A stretch of DNA of 64,000 bases from Trichomonas vaginalis G3. Its lineage: Eukaryota; Parabasalia; Trichomonadida; Trichomonadidae. Shown piece by piece: positions 19,988 to 29,643 of this stretch (the first letter of the stretch is position 1; every line of letters begins with the position of its first letter). The stretch covers positions 3,968,001 through 4,032,000 of the forward strand of contig NC_067203.1 in the NCBI RefSeq assembly GCF_026262505.1. Reading direction: 5' to 3'. The notes beneath the pieces are model-generated. The model ran no database searches. It was not told the DNA's origin and saw only the letters and a list, made by a program, of their open reading frames with translations. A program made the position numbers and the translations under genes.

Positions 19988-20701
19988 CTATTTTTTACCA
20001 AAAAATGATGCAATATCAGCACAACATTTGGGACGTGGGATTTGGTTTGCTTTAGGCTTTCGTATATCAGAAAACGATACTTGCTTTTTCTCTGGAGTTG
20101 GTTCTTGTTTTGGCTTGTGTTCAATTTGGATTTTCTTGATTTCGTCAATTAGCATCTTTTGTATTTCTACTGGAATATAGTGTCTTAAGATTCCCCAAGC
20201 TAGTTTAATAATTTGTTCATCTGGTAGTGAGTATTTCTTCATTAATATTGAGATGATACTATGGCATCTATTTAAAAGCCAGTTTTTAGTCTTTTGTTCG
20301 CTGAAACGAATTAAAATTTCATCATTTTTTTCTAATTGGGCACAGACTTTGGGAAGATAAGGAATTACTAAATTTTGTAGCTTCTTGTATTCATTTTGGT
20401 GGAAAAAAGATGCTGTACTGTTATAACTATCTCTTTTTTCAAATAATTTAGGAAGAAAAACAAAAAGCGGATGTATTTCATTTGCAAATAAGGCAGACCC
20501 ATCTGCAATAGCAAAATTATTAAAGAAAAAGGAGCAATAATATCGATCGACTAATTGAATTTCGTAGAGTTTGTTTTCTGATAGAATAAAGTCATTAGGT
20601 TTGGAATTCCTGGGATGTGGTAATGTTAGAATCTCTAAATCTTCCCCAAAAGACTTTGGGAAAAAAGCGAGCTTGGTTGATTCAAATTCAAAAATTTTTA
20701 T
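19988..20701 (-). CDS. RNASEH2B: ribonuclease H2 subunit B, no visible ATG
   Basis: Reading from 20701 gives about 237 residues matching the RNase H2 B subunit in order: a triple-barrel region with LPHPRNSKPNDF and YEIQLVDRYYCSFF, the DG-x-L and HPLFVFLPKLF stretch, an RFSEQKTKNWL helix, then AWGILRHYIP matching the conserved helical segment of the human protein. The C-terminus ADIASFFGKK looks like a PCNA-interacting (PIP) box, as in human RNASEH2B. The protein scaffolds catalytic A and partner C to remove ribonucleotides from nuclear DNA. The first in-frame ATG is far inside (20242). The position expected for the start is ATA (20701-20699), a few codons after an in-frame TAA. So the start is non-AUG, in an unseen exon, or lost. 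Confidence 0.75.
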   Translation of the reverse strand: MKIFEFESTKLAFFPKSFGEDLEILTLPHPRNSKPNDFILSENKLYEIQLVDRYYCSFFFNNFAIADGSALFANEIHPLFVFLPKLFEKRDSYNSTASFFHQNEYKKLQNLVIPYLPKVCAQLEKNDEILIRFSEQKTKNWLLNRCHSIISILMKKYSLPDEQIIKLAWGILRHYIPVEIQKMLIDEIKKIQIEHKPKQEPTPEKKQVSFSDIRKPKANQIPRPKCCADIASFFGKK

Positions 20702-20774
20702 GTAAAGATTTTATTACGATAGTATGTGAAGAACTAGTGAAATAGTGCTTGATGATAAAAAATTATGAAGTTTT

Positions 20775-21175
20775 GAAATCCATAGAAAATATTGCATAGC
20801 CATATTCATCAAGAAGAACACATGTTGCACAGTCCATATCGGCGATTCTCGAATTGCTCTGGTCAACAAATTAGGTTCGAAATGCTTAGCGTTTGAAAAC
20901 AAACCGATGATGCGTTCTGAATACGAAAGAACACCAAAAAGCGTTCTAACAGTTAATATTTGCTGAGTAACGTACATTGGACAATTTCTGGTGTGAAGGA
21001 ACATGACTTCATGCTTTATCCTCTTGATGTTTCATCATTTGAGATCAATGATGATGAAGAAGAAGAATTAGCATTGATTATTGTTAGAAACTCAGAGGAC
21101 GCACAACTGATAAGCCTTTATCAAAATTGCATGCTTATGATCCGGCAAAGAAATCACAAAGGAATTTTGTATTAA
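20775..21175 (+). pseudogene. PP2C-type phosphatase domain relic
   Basis: On the plus strand one frame reads KKNTCCTVHIGDSRIALVN followed by NKPMMRSEYERTPKS, matching the PP2C/PPM core (VGDSR with a downstream DHKP-x-x-x-E-x-x-RI). A stop follows. A shifted frame from about 20,960 reads a DEEEELALIIVRNSEDAQLI stretch, like the later PP2C strand and helix. No start or full domain is present. The minus-strand open frame at 20,714-21,004 is antisense to it. It is a degraded fragment, perhaps of a large trichomonad LRR-PP2C gene. Moderate certainty, from short motifs. Confidence 0.4.
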
Positions 21176-21240
21176 TAATAGAAAGAAGATTTAATTAGTT
21201 AATATGATTTAGTTTATTTATATAACACATAAATGTAAAA

Positions 21241-22446
21241 TTAATTTGATTCAACCTGTTTCTCTTCAGCAGGCTTTTCTTCAGGCTTCTTTACTTCTGG
21301 TAAATCGATAGGCTCTTCCTTTCCATCTTCTATGATTGTTTTGAGCCTGGACATTTCCTCGATGTTTCCATGAGGAAGATCAGGCTTCAAACCCTTGATT
21401 TTATCACCAGCAAGAAGTGCAATCTGCTCTAGATCCTTCTTAACTTTCTCATCTTTCTTAATATACTTTAATATTTCTGTATTTGCCTGGAAAGCATCTA
21501 AGAATTTGCCAAGTTTAAAAAGACAGAAAACCTTTCTAGAAAGTAACCTAACTTTAAGGATACAAATCTCTTGACTGACAATTGGATCGTGAATTAAAGC
21601 CAATCCTTCATTGCAATCTTGTAAAGCGAATTCGTAATATCCAAGTTTCATTCTTGCAAGAGCTCTGTTTGAAAATGCAGCGCAAAACTGACGATCGCTA
21701 CCTTCAATTGCTTTTGTATAAGCATTGACGGCAGATGTGTAAGCGCCATCCTTGAAGAAGGTATCTCCGGAGTCTTTCATCCATTGGGGAGACATATCTC
21801 CTTTTTGTGGAGAAATAAATTTTCTCAAAGGACCATCGTAGCGAGCTGCAAGGTTCTTAAATGTAGGTGTATGTGTTGTAACGCAAACTTGTTTACTTCG
21901 TGTTGGTGCAAGTGGCTGTTCATTGATGTTTGGTTCTTTAATATCATCTTCAGGAAGATATTTGCCTGCAAGTAAGTCTTGAGCGTACTTTTTCTCTTCT
22001 TCAATACGTTCTTCGAGAGTTTTACGTTGCTCTTTTTCGATATCCCATGATTTTTGTAAAGATTTCTTCTTTTCTTCCTCTTCTTCTTGTTTCTTTTGCG
22101 CTGCTTTCTTACGTTCGTATTCTAAAAGTCTTTCTAAAGATTCTTCTTGTCTCTTTTTGAGTTCTTCCGGTCCAGGAAGTTCCCAAGGATATTTTTTCCA
22201 TTTTTCAGGTTCAACTTTTCCAATATGAACAACTAATTCTTGACCTTTTGCTGATGCAATTACATTTGTCACTGAAACAAATTCAGGAAAATTGACAATT
22301 AAAAAATATGGACTTAAATTGAATTTTGCGTATAAATCTGCAACGACAATATCACACTTTGATGCTGAGTGACCTTTAAAAACTATTTTAATCACAACTC
22401 TGTCTGAAAGATCTGTGATTGTATAATCTGGATGCAAAGAAGTCAT
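21241..22446 (-). CDS. DNAAF4: dynein axonemal assembly factor 4 (DYX1C1-like)
   Basis: 401 residues from the ATG at 22446; an earlier GTG at 22455 is in frame but not needed. Residues 1-85 form a CS/p23-like domain. Residues 95-170 are a highly charged helix rich in Glu, Lys and Arg. A conserved linker leads to SPQWMKDSGDTFFKDGAY, the start of about three TPR repeats (residues 220-360); human DNAAF4 has the matching NPEWLKDKGN. The tail is Lys/Glu/Pro-rich. In animals and algae the protein acts with HSP90/HSP70 in cytoplasmic preassembly of axonemal dynein arms, fitting a flagellated protist. Domain order is diagnostic; an HSP90 co-chaperone of another type (p23-TPR) is the alternative. Confidence 0.75.
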   Translation of the reverse strand: MTSLHPDYTITDLSDRVVIKIVFKGHSASKCDIVVADLYAKFNLSPYFLIVNFPEFVSVTNVIASAKGQELVVHIGKVEPEKWKKYPWELPGPEELKKRQEESLERLLEYERKKAAQKKQEEEEEKKKSLQKSWDIEKEQRKTLEERIEEEKKYAQDLLAGKYLPEDDIKEPNINEQPLAPTRSKQVCVTTHTPTFKNLAARYDGPLRKFISPQKGDMSPQWMKDSGDTFFKDGAYTSAVNAYTKAIEGSDRQFCAAFSNRALARMKLGYYEFALQDCNEGLALIHDPIVSQEICILKVRLLSRKVFCLFKLGKFLDAFQANTEILKYIKKDEKVKKDLEQIALLAGDKIKGLKPDLPHGNIEEMSRLKTIIEDGKEEPIDLPEVKKPEEKPAEEKQVESN

Positions 22447-22916
22447 TTTGTGCACGTTATTAATTTCCGGAAAATCGCCGGATAAATAAACATGATATCT
22501 ATGGTGAACTTTATATATTAATCTAGAATATTTATTCGAAATGCTATGGTTCTATGAGAGATTTTTAATTTTTTTAATAATTTTGATTCATCTTTATCAT
22601 TTTGTAATCATTTATATTAGGAATAGGTTCGCATGAGAAAATATAGAGAATATCAAAGTGATGAAAGGTACATCATTCTCTTTCACATTGTTTCAATTCA
22701 TATTTCAAGCATTTCTTGCATAAAGCTCATGAAAGCTTGAAAATGCATAAAAGCGTATAAAAATAGCATCTTAATCCCTATAGTTCTTTTCTTCCTTCTT
22801 GTCAATTTTTTTCAAACGTACAGCTAAAATTGAATTTCAAATTTTACTATATTTTTGTATAAGAAATATAATGCTGAATTTGCATGTATAAAAATTTCAA
22901 CGAAAATAAAAAAATT
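22447..22916. other. divergent promoter spacer
   Basis: AT-rich spacer between the divergent DNAAF4 and coiled-coil genes. A short palindrome (CCGG...CCGG around 22,465-22,482) lies just upstream of DNAAF4. Two ATGs compete for the right-hand gene, at 22884 and 22917. No RNA gene or repeat is seen. Confidence 0.4.
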
Positions 22917-24560
22917 ATGAAACCCCGTTCCATACAGCGACTTGCACCGAACGGGCGGGATATTAGAGAATTACCTCGCGAAGAACTTGAAGTTCTTGTT
23001 TTAGAACTAGATGATGAACTTACAAAAAGAACACAACGAATTACTTTATTAAAACAAAATCTTAAAGAAGCTTCAGCAAAAACAAAGAAATCAGAAGAAA
23101 GAGCAAAGAATGTTGTTCTCGATTATATCAATGATCCACTTCCACTCCACTCAAATTATGGATTTAATTACGCAGGAAAAGAAGCCATGGAATTTATTGC
23201 TTCAAAAGCACCAGAAGGTGTCGAAAGGAAGGACCCAAATCCTATTGCTGGATCATATAATGCTTATATTGGAGGAAATAAAAGAATTGTTTCACTCAAG
23301 CAAAAAATTGGAGAATTGCAACAACAAATCATCGATACCCAAGAAGAAACACAACATTTAATCGAAAAAAGAAATAAATTAAAAGCAATTTTAGAAAATC
23401 TTCGTTATAAAGAAAATGAACCATTCAAACATAAAGGACCAATACCAAAATCTACAAAAACAAAGAGACAAGCCACATTTGCCAAATGTCGCAAGCTTCT
23501 TCAGCAGTTAATTGCAAACGAAAAAGATCCATATCGTAGAGATTGCTATAGATGCTGCTACTATTTACTTAAACCAGATGATAGAACCGCCTTAGAGTTA
23601 TTCTCACAATTATACGACCCAAATCTCGATCAGGACACTCTAAAAGAATTACAAGATATATTAAACGACAGGAATGCACATGTAGCCATTTTGAAGGAAC
23701 AATACAAACATTTGGATGCCAGACAAGAAGCTCTTCGTAATGCATTCCTTTCTCTTAAAGATAAAATGCTGGATCACGTTGTTGACAACGATGACGACAT
23801 TCAAGCTCTCAAAGATAGAATAGCACAATTAGAACAGATGATTGGCAAGATTCCTGGCCTTCAAGAGGAGATTGAGCGCCTCAAGAAGGAAAGAGACGCA
23901 CTTTTGGACGAAAAAGACAAATTATTCAAAGAAGGAAGCGACGAAGCCTCCAAATTGCATGCAGACATGATGGCGAAGAAAGCGCAATTATCAGAAGACA
24001 GAGCAGGCTACGACCAAGAAAGAATACAACTCGAAGAAGTCGATCAAAGGTTGAGAGAACAATATGCAACAATTGTCGAAGAATTCAGAAGATTGAATGA
24101 CGAGAAACAAAAGATGGCTGAAGAATACAGACTTATACAAGCAAGACGTACAAAGATGCATGATCAATTGAACCAATTAGCTAAAGCACACATTGATGAT
24201 CCAAGCGAACTCAGAGCTGTTTTCGACTTATCTCAGAAGTTTGTTTTAGGAGACTTGAACTCGAAACATGCAACAATAAAGAACGACGCTTTGTCGAAGA
24301 AAGACAAATACAGGAACTTGTATGCAGAATGCGTGAAATTACAGAAGATATTAGCAAACAAAGAGATGCAAGAAGCAGCTTACAGAGATAGGCTGAAGAG
24401 AGCCGGAGCTCCTGTTCCTCAAAAACCAGTCGTTTCTGAAGAAAAAGTTCAGAATATTCAACAGATAATAATGAATGAATCTTCAATAGAATCAGAAGAG
24501 CCGAAAGGCAAGAAAGGCTATGATAGTTCTGAGCCAGATAAAGATTCTGATATGTTCTAA
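22917..24560 (+). CDS. coiled-coil protein, 547 aa
   Basis: From the ATG at 22917 the product is 547 residues (558 from 22884). It is almost wholly alpha-helical with heptads at about 20-70, 110-175, 250-330 and 310-430. It carries a short Cys cluster (RDCYRCCYYLL) near 215 and an acidic Ser-rich tail ending DKDSDMF. No membrane, motor or enzymatic motif is seen. The first stretch after 22917 (RSIQRLAPNGRDIRELP) looks like a conserved N-terminal signature, which favours the second ATG. It lies divergently to DNAAF4 and near another coiled-coil giant, so a mastigont or cytoskeletal role is plausible but only inferred. Confidence 0.75.
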   Translation: MKPRSIQRLAPNGRDIRELPREELEVLVLELDDELTKRTQRITLLKQNLKEASAKTKKSEERAKNVVLDYINDPLPLHSNYGFNYAGKEAMEFIASKAPEGVERKDPNPIAGSYNAYIGGNKRIVSLKQKIGELQQQIIDTQEETQHLIEKRNKLKAILENLRYKENEPFKHKGPIPKSTKTKRQATFAKCRKLLQQLIANEKDPYRRDCYRCCYYLLKPDDRTALELFSQLYDPNLDQDTLKELQDILNDRNAHVAILKEQYKHLDARQEALRNAFLSLKDKMLDHVVDNDDDIQALKDRIAQLEQMIGKIPGLQEEIERLKKERDALLDEKDKLFKEGSDEASKLHADMMAKKAQLSEDRAGYDQERIQLEEVDQRLREQYATIVEEFRRLNDEKQKMAEEYRLIQARRTKMHDQLNQLAKAHIDDPSELRAVFDLSQKFVLGDLNSKHATIKNDALSKKDKYRNLYAECVKLQKILANKEMQEAAYRDRLKRAGAPVPQKPVVSEEKVQNIQQIIMNESSIESEEPKGKKGYDSSEPDKDSDMF

Positions 24561-24625
24561 ATCCTTTTGTTTTTATTTATCTCATTCATTCGTTATTTTT
24601 TTTTTTTTTAACTGATACTTTATGA

Positions 24626-25545
24626 TTAAGATTTAAATGATGAAGCATAGAAATATATTAAAGATGTACTTATTGCCATAGTTAAAGTTCTATCATATCT
24701 ATTTAACTTATATTCAAAATCTATATCACATATAAACCCAAATTCTCCAAAAAATCGGTATAATATAGAAGTGAAAGCGAAAACTTCCATGGAGTCAGGG
24801 AACAAAACTTCTTCTATCATTGTTCCATAAAAAATAGATTTTCCAAGAGAACGTGTTAATTTTGCTATCGAAAAATTTGCAAATTTAATTTGAGAGCCTG
24901 AATATGCAGCATTACCAATTTGAAATAATTGTGACCCAAGGGTGATTGATTCGATCTTTGAGGATGAAAATGAATAGTCACCAATAAAAATGATGGAATC
25001 TGGAAGAGTGATATTGGTGATGTTGCACCGATAGAATGCATACAAAGATATACGAACAATAGGTTGATCATCATGCTTGTCAATAATGAGATTACCACTG
25101 AAGTTAGGATCAATTGCTGGATTTATAGATACAAGGTGATGTGTAGATGCGTATGTGTCCATCATTATTGCGTTATATATTATATTTTTAATGAAAAAAA
25201 ATCTGATTCAAAAAAAATTATCACTAATTAGTTGATAATATAAAGAAAAAATATATAAATTGTATGTTTTGAGAGTATTTATCCACATTCACTCATATGA
25301 ATTTCATTAAATAGTGTCTTTTTACTCCAAAATTTATTTTGAATTATTGAAATCAAAGAAAAAAAGCTAGAAAAATTTCTCGAAATTTTTATTTTTAAAA
25401 AAATTTTGGATTTTATATTAAAAACTGACACTGGGAGGACGATAGGGCTGGGATTAGAGATACCCCGCTCACTTGGGAAAAATACGGATCTATAGCTGGA
25501 TCTTTCCCGTTTCCAACACAAATCTCATTATTGATAATATAGGGT
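24626..25545 (-). pseudogene. truncated BspA-like fragment split by an insertion
   Basis: 24,626-25,122 encodes BspA-like repeats (DDQPIVRISLYAFYRCNIT...) closely similar to the minus-strand copy at 31 kb, but the 3' two thirds are missing after LPDSMEVFAF. The 5' end (words ATCTTTCCCGTTTCCAACAC) is displaced to 25,495-25,545 by a 372 bp insertion. The present 179-codon frame therefore starts inside the insertion. A broken family member. Confidence 0.7.
25123..25494. mobile_element. short insertion with 7 bp direct repeats, MITE-like
   Basis: The intact paralogue at 31,455-31,480 is continuous where this copy is split, which defines the insertion by comparison. It is flanked by GCTGGAT on both sides (25,116-25,122 and 25,495-25,501), a probable 7 bp target duplication. 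The ends carry a short inverted pair, TATAGAT near the left and ATCTATA at the right. No coding capacity. Confidence 0.6.
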
Positions 25546-25703
25546 GTCTAAAAAGGATTTTGCCCAATCGTAAAAATTTTTATAGAATCATTCTTTTCGT
25601 CAGCGATTTATATGCTGATATTCTCTATTGTGTATATTATAATCTAGCATTGTTTAGTATAAATATATTTTGATAGCATATTTGCTCGATATAATTTATA
25701 CAA

Positions 25704-26350
25704 TGGAAGTTTGGTATCAAATGGACAATTCTGAGTGTGTGAAAATTTGTAGAATATGATCATAAAGATTTTTTGGAGATTATTATTTCACTTAGGAAGG
25801 ACACTGCTAAATTCCTTATTTCAAGTGTCAATAATATCAATGCAAAAAAATTGGCTCTGCTTCATTATACAGCATCCAATAATTGTAAAACCATTGCAGA
25901 ATTGCTTGTTTCCCATTGCGAATATTTCCTTTCAAATGATGTAAATGTTAATGAAAAAGATATATCTGGGCAAAACACTCTTCATTTTGCAACAAACAAA
26001 AATCGGGAATAAACTGCCTAACTTCTTATTTTACATGGATCAAATGTTAATGAAAAAGATAAAAAAGGAAAAACCGTTCTTCATAATGCAGCATATAGTA
26101 ATAGTATAGAAATAACCGAACTTCTTATTTCACAAGTGCAAATATCAATCAAAAGGATAAATTTGGACAAACCGCCCTTTGTTTTGCAGTATGTCAAAAT
26201 AGAAACAGCTGAACTTCTTATTTTTTATGGTGCAAAAGAATATTATTGCTCAGAAAAAGGAGTTTTCAATTTCAATTCTTACTCCGGTTGCTTGAGAGAA
26301 TTCTTCTCAGACCTGCAAGAGAAATTGATTAAAGTCACTTTTTTTTCATG
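25704..26350 (+). pseudogene. ankyrin-repeat gene remnant
   Basis: Successive short frames read as ankyrin repeats: VNEKDISGQNTLHFATNKN near 25,950, KDKKGKTVLHNAAYSN near 26,060, then KDKFGQTALCFAV near 26,155, and a terminal FYGAKEYYCSEKG-type stretch. The frame changes several times and stops interrupt it. It belongs to the same trichomonad ankyrin family as the 6.5 and 9.4 kb relics, but is a separate, older copy. Confidence 0.65.
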
Positions 26351-26647
26351 ACACGGAATTTTATATCTATTTTAATATGCACTTATTCCATATTAAAATA
26401 GCACGATTATATTGCTAATATTTCTTGAGTTAGGCTTTAAAAAGAGACTGACAATGACACGTAAACTCCCCTAAATTTCGTCCTCTTATTTTCAGTAACG
26501 TTATTTTTAATTATCATCAAAACTCACAGAAAACGTATTGTCTGGTTATTATAATACATCACATATTCTTTTTCGAACAAATGACGATAAAATTTTCGAA
26601 AAACTCATATGAGATCGTCATATCATATCAATTTATATATATTAGAA

Positions 26648-26700
26648 ATATACTCCAAACTTTTTCTGAGCTTTGCTCAGAAAAATTGTTTGGAGTATAT
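26648..26700. repeat. hairpin palindrome
   Basis: ATATACTCCAAAC...TTTCTGAGC, a TTT loop, then the complementary GCTCAGAAA...GTTTGGAGTATAT. Arms of about 24 bp with one or two mismatches. Confidence 0.85.
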
Positions 26701-27175
26701 TGGAATACCAATCACTTCAAATTGTTTTGGGCATTATGATTTCATTGGAAAAGGGACCCAAAAAATTTTGAATTGATGGGTATTATTATATATATATTTG
26801 GCCGGAAGGGCAAGCGATGCCACCTGAGGCCCAAATTATAACGTTTCCGAATTGGGAGGGCTCAAATTATCTGACGGGTTCAAAATGGGTTTTGAGGGGA
26901 TTTGTAAATTCGATCATACTCATTTGTGAGAATTGGACGTTTTTTACTTCAAAATATTTTTGCCATAGTGTCAAAAATAAAGTGGCTCAAAGGAATTTTA
27001 TTGTTTCGGTGTGCATTTTAAAATTTATCATTAGATCGGCATCTGAACCCGTCAGCAATTTTTGAACCCGAAAATTTGGGGTAAAAACGTTATTTGATCA
27101 AATATGATTTTTGATCTAAAGTTTTCACTCAAAAATTTTCATCATATTTAAAATAATATCATATTATTAATATGA

Positions 27176-27210
27176 GCTATTTGATTGGCGCAAAGCGCCA
27201 ATCAAATAGC
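27176..27210. repeat. perfect hairpin palindrome
   Basis: GCTATTTGATTGGCGC, AAA, GCGCCAATCAAATAGC: 16 bp perfect arms around a 3-base loop. Confidence 0.9.
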
Positions 27211-27707
27211 GAAGAAAATAACTTTTCAAATTATCAAAAGTCAAAATCAATCTGATATCATTATGTTACATCTGATTGCAAATCATAATTCGTTGAAATA
27301 AGTTTGCCGAACAAACAGCCAAAGTTGTAAATAATCAAATATGATATTTGATGTGATATATGTCTAGACCAGAGAATGAAATATGAACAGGAGAAAGACA
27401 AGTTCTGATCATAGGCAAACATTGGACATCAAATACTATGCTCTGTAAAAAAGTACGAAAACTGGAAAAAAATTGAGAGGGGGTACGAAAAAAAAGTCTG
27501 TTTTTCCTATCGACTTAGGAATGCAGTAAATATATATCTACAAACAGACAAAAAATAGTGTATGATAAATGTTTGTAAGAGACCAAACTCCTGGTCCTCT
27601 TTTGTAAAATAAACTTTGCTAATTTTTTTAAAAAAGATAATTCAAAATATGTTTCACACTTTTTCTGAGAAGCTGCAAGCCGATAAAAAGTATGAATACA
27701 TATTTTA

Positions 27708-27767
27708 ATAGGTTCTGATACTTTTTTCGGGCTTATTTTATAAGCCCGTAAAAAGTATCAAACCTAT
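27708..27767. repeat. hairpin palindrome
   Basis: Arms ATAGGTT-TGATACTTTTT-CGGGCTTA and TAAGCCCG-AAAAAGTATCA-AACCTAT with small mismatches, about 27 bp each. It lies just left of an inverted-repeat element. Confidence 0.85.
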
Positions 27768-27787
27768 TTTATTATTCAATGAAAATT

Positions 27788-28631
27788 TAAACTGCGAGAC
27801 AAAAGGCGTAAGTTCACTTTTAAATTGAGAAGAAGTATTCAAAATATTCTATGAGATTCTCACAATTTCATATCACATGGTACTTACGCCTTTTGTCCCA
27901 GGTATAAAAATTCAATTTTATTTAATATATAACATAAGATTAGTAAGTAGATAGATATTATCAGAAAATTTAAATCCTCTGTTCAGGATTAGATTATCTG
28001 ATATTTGATAATCAAGTAAACAGACGCTTTACCTATGGAAATAGTATCACAGTATCCCCATAGTTACAAAACAAAATAGAATCAACAATAATGAATTTCA
28101 AATTCATTCTGAAAATTTAACTACGTTAGTGATCGCATCTTTGTACTGGTAATGGCTCATAATTTATGTAGCCATTTGAGGTATTAGATAGAAACGAGTA
28201 ACCCGAAAGGAAGATTTTTTTATGAAAAGTATCAAGTATATTTCGTTGAAAGACCAGCACTTTATAGTATGGTGAGTCTGTAATTTTATAGTTACAATTT
28301 GCTTGTGTGGATATTTTGAGTATTTCTGAAAATTTAAAAGTTATTAAATGAATTTTCGCTAAAAATTATTTCAGTTTATGATATTTCTTTTAATTTGATG
28401 GTAACAAAGCTCGTGTAACATGGATAATAGCCGATGGAGTGTAAATTTGAAATTAGATTTTATCTTAATTGCATGAAATTTAAACATGGATCATGCAGAG
28501 GTTTACTATACTTGCGGAACTATATGGGCGGCAAGAATTGCAAAGCCGAGCATATTGTTGCCAATAAGGCATTAAAAAAATGATGTAAACTATTCAAAAT
28601 TGAATACTTACGCCTTTTGTCTCGCAGTTTA
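27788..28631. mobile_element. non-autonomous element with 26 bp terminal inverted repeats
   Basis: A 26 bp end sequence beginning TAAACTGCGAG (27,788-27,813) is repeated exactly inverted at 28,606-28,631. A third, inverted and less complete copy of the inner part (ACTTACGCCTTTTGTC) lies at 27,882-27,897, so a small 0.1 kb element may be nested at the left end. The 0.8 kb between has no open frame. No clear target duplication is visible. The right end abuts the open frame of the beta-helix fragment, so the insertion may have cut that gene. Confidence 0.65.
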
Positions 28632-28649
28632 CGTTTTTTTTTGACAATG

Positions 28650-29643
28650 TAAATGGATTCCAAAAAAGTCACTCGCTCAGGATGACAATATTTGGAATAC
28701 CTACTTCAATACTCGATTTACAGGCAATGAAACTAAAAACTGTATAAACTGTAATCTTTCACCAGGAAAAGGTCAATACTACTTAGATGAGTGCGTTTTT
28801 TTTGATGACAATAACCGAGTTATCAGCTTTAGTCCTATCACCAACTCATTGTTCCTACATAATCGGTGTTCTTTTAGTAATTGCACTTCAAGATCAGAAG
28901 GAAGTTGCATTTACTACAAAATTGGCAGTAATAGTTCAATTATTCAGCGAAAATTCTGTTGTACGAAATGCAAAGGCAGAGAAGGTGGTCAATTTTCATA
29001 TACAAAAGTTGGCGCAGATAACTTAAACTTTATTATTGAAAGTTCCCTTTTCGATTTAGGAAATGTTGATGGAGAATCTGTTTGTCAAACAGAGAATGGT
29101 ACTGTCGTAGTTTCATCAACAAATTTCTCATCAAATAAAGCTGAATACGGCGCTGGAGATTTTATATGTGAATCACTTAAATACACAACAACATTTAATT
29201 ATTCAACTGTTGTTAATAATTTAGCAACAAATATGTTTGGTGGAGTGATACATATTTTCTATAACGCTTCGATTGATTCATGTAATATCATAAATAATAC
29301 TAATACACAATCAATACTTGGAGTTATCACCCATTCATATTTTTCTTTTACTGTAAAAAGTTGTTCTTTTATTAACAACATTGCTCAAAAAGGTGCATTT
29401 TTGATATATAATGTTGGCGATCATTTAACAGTTGATAGATGTTACATTGACAATTTGAATTCAAATACATTTTTTCAAAATGTAAAACCTACTAATCCAA
29501 GAGAACTATTTACTAACAAATTGATTCATTTTTCAACTGGTAATTGCCAAGCAGATTTTGCAATTATCAATAAAAGTATTTCGGAAGTTAATGAAGTTTC
29601 TCTTTTTTTACAAACTTTAGTAAACATTTCTAAATCTTCATAA
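28650..29643 (+). pseudogene. 5'-truncated Pmp-like beta-helix gene
   Basis: The frame is open from just after the inverted-repeat element to 29643, about 330 codons, without an early ATG. The product has beta-helix character: many short strands with Asn, Ser, Thr and Gly turns (CSFSNCTSRSEGSCIYYK; SCNIINNTNTQSILGVI; SCSFINNIAQKGAFLIYN). Its C-terminus (STGNCQADFAIINKS) parallels the end of the 1,587-2,558 gene. The 5' end seems to have been lost at or near the transposon junction. Confidence 0.6.

Larger units (their letters stand above)
26352..27787. other. non-coding stretch with three hairpins
   Basis: No convincing gene. It holds perfect or near-perfect hairpins at 26,648-26,700, 27,176-27,210 and 27,708-27,767. 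A patch at about 26,795-27,070 is visibly richer in G and C, with runs such as GGCCGGAAGGGC, and gives an 82-codon frame without recognisable features. The rest is AT-rich with TA runs. Confidence 0.5.

Noticed and set aside
20714-21004. Minus-strand 96-codon frame between RNASEH2B and DNAAF4
   Set aside because: It is antisense to the better-supported PP2C relic and has no recognisable features.
25445-25466. GGGCTGGGATTAGAGATACCCC resembling the conserved small-subunit rRNA word around GGATTAGATACCC
   Set aside because: Only about 20 bases match, with two extra bases inside; the flanks show no rRNA sequence and it lies in a short insertion. Probably chance.
26817-27065. 82-codon frame in the GC-richer island
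   Set aside because: No motif, no initiator and unlike the coding composition of neighbours.
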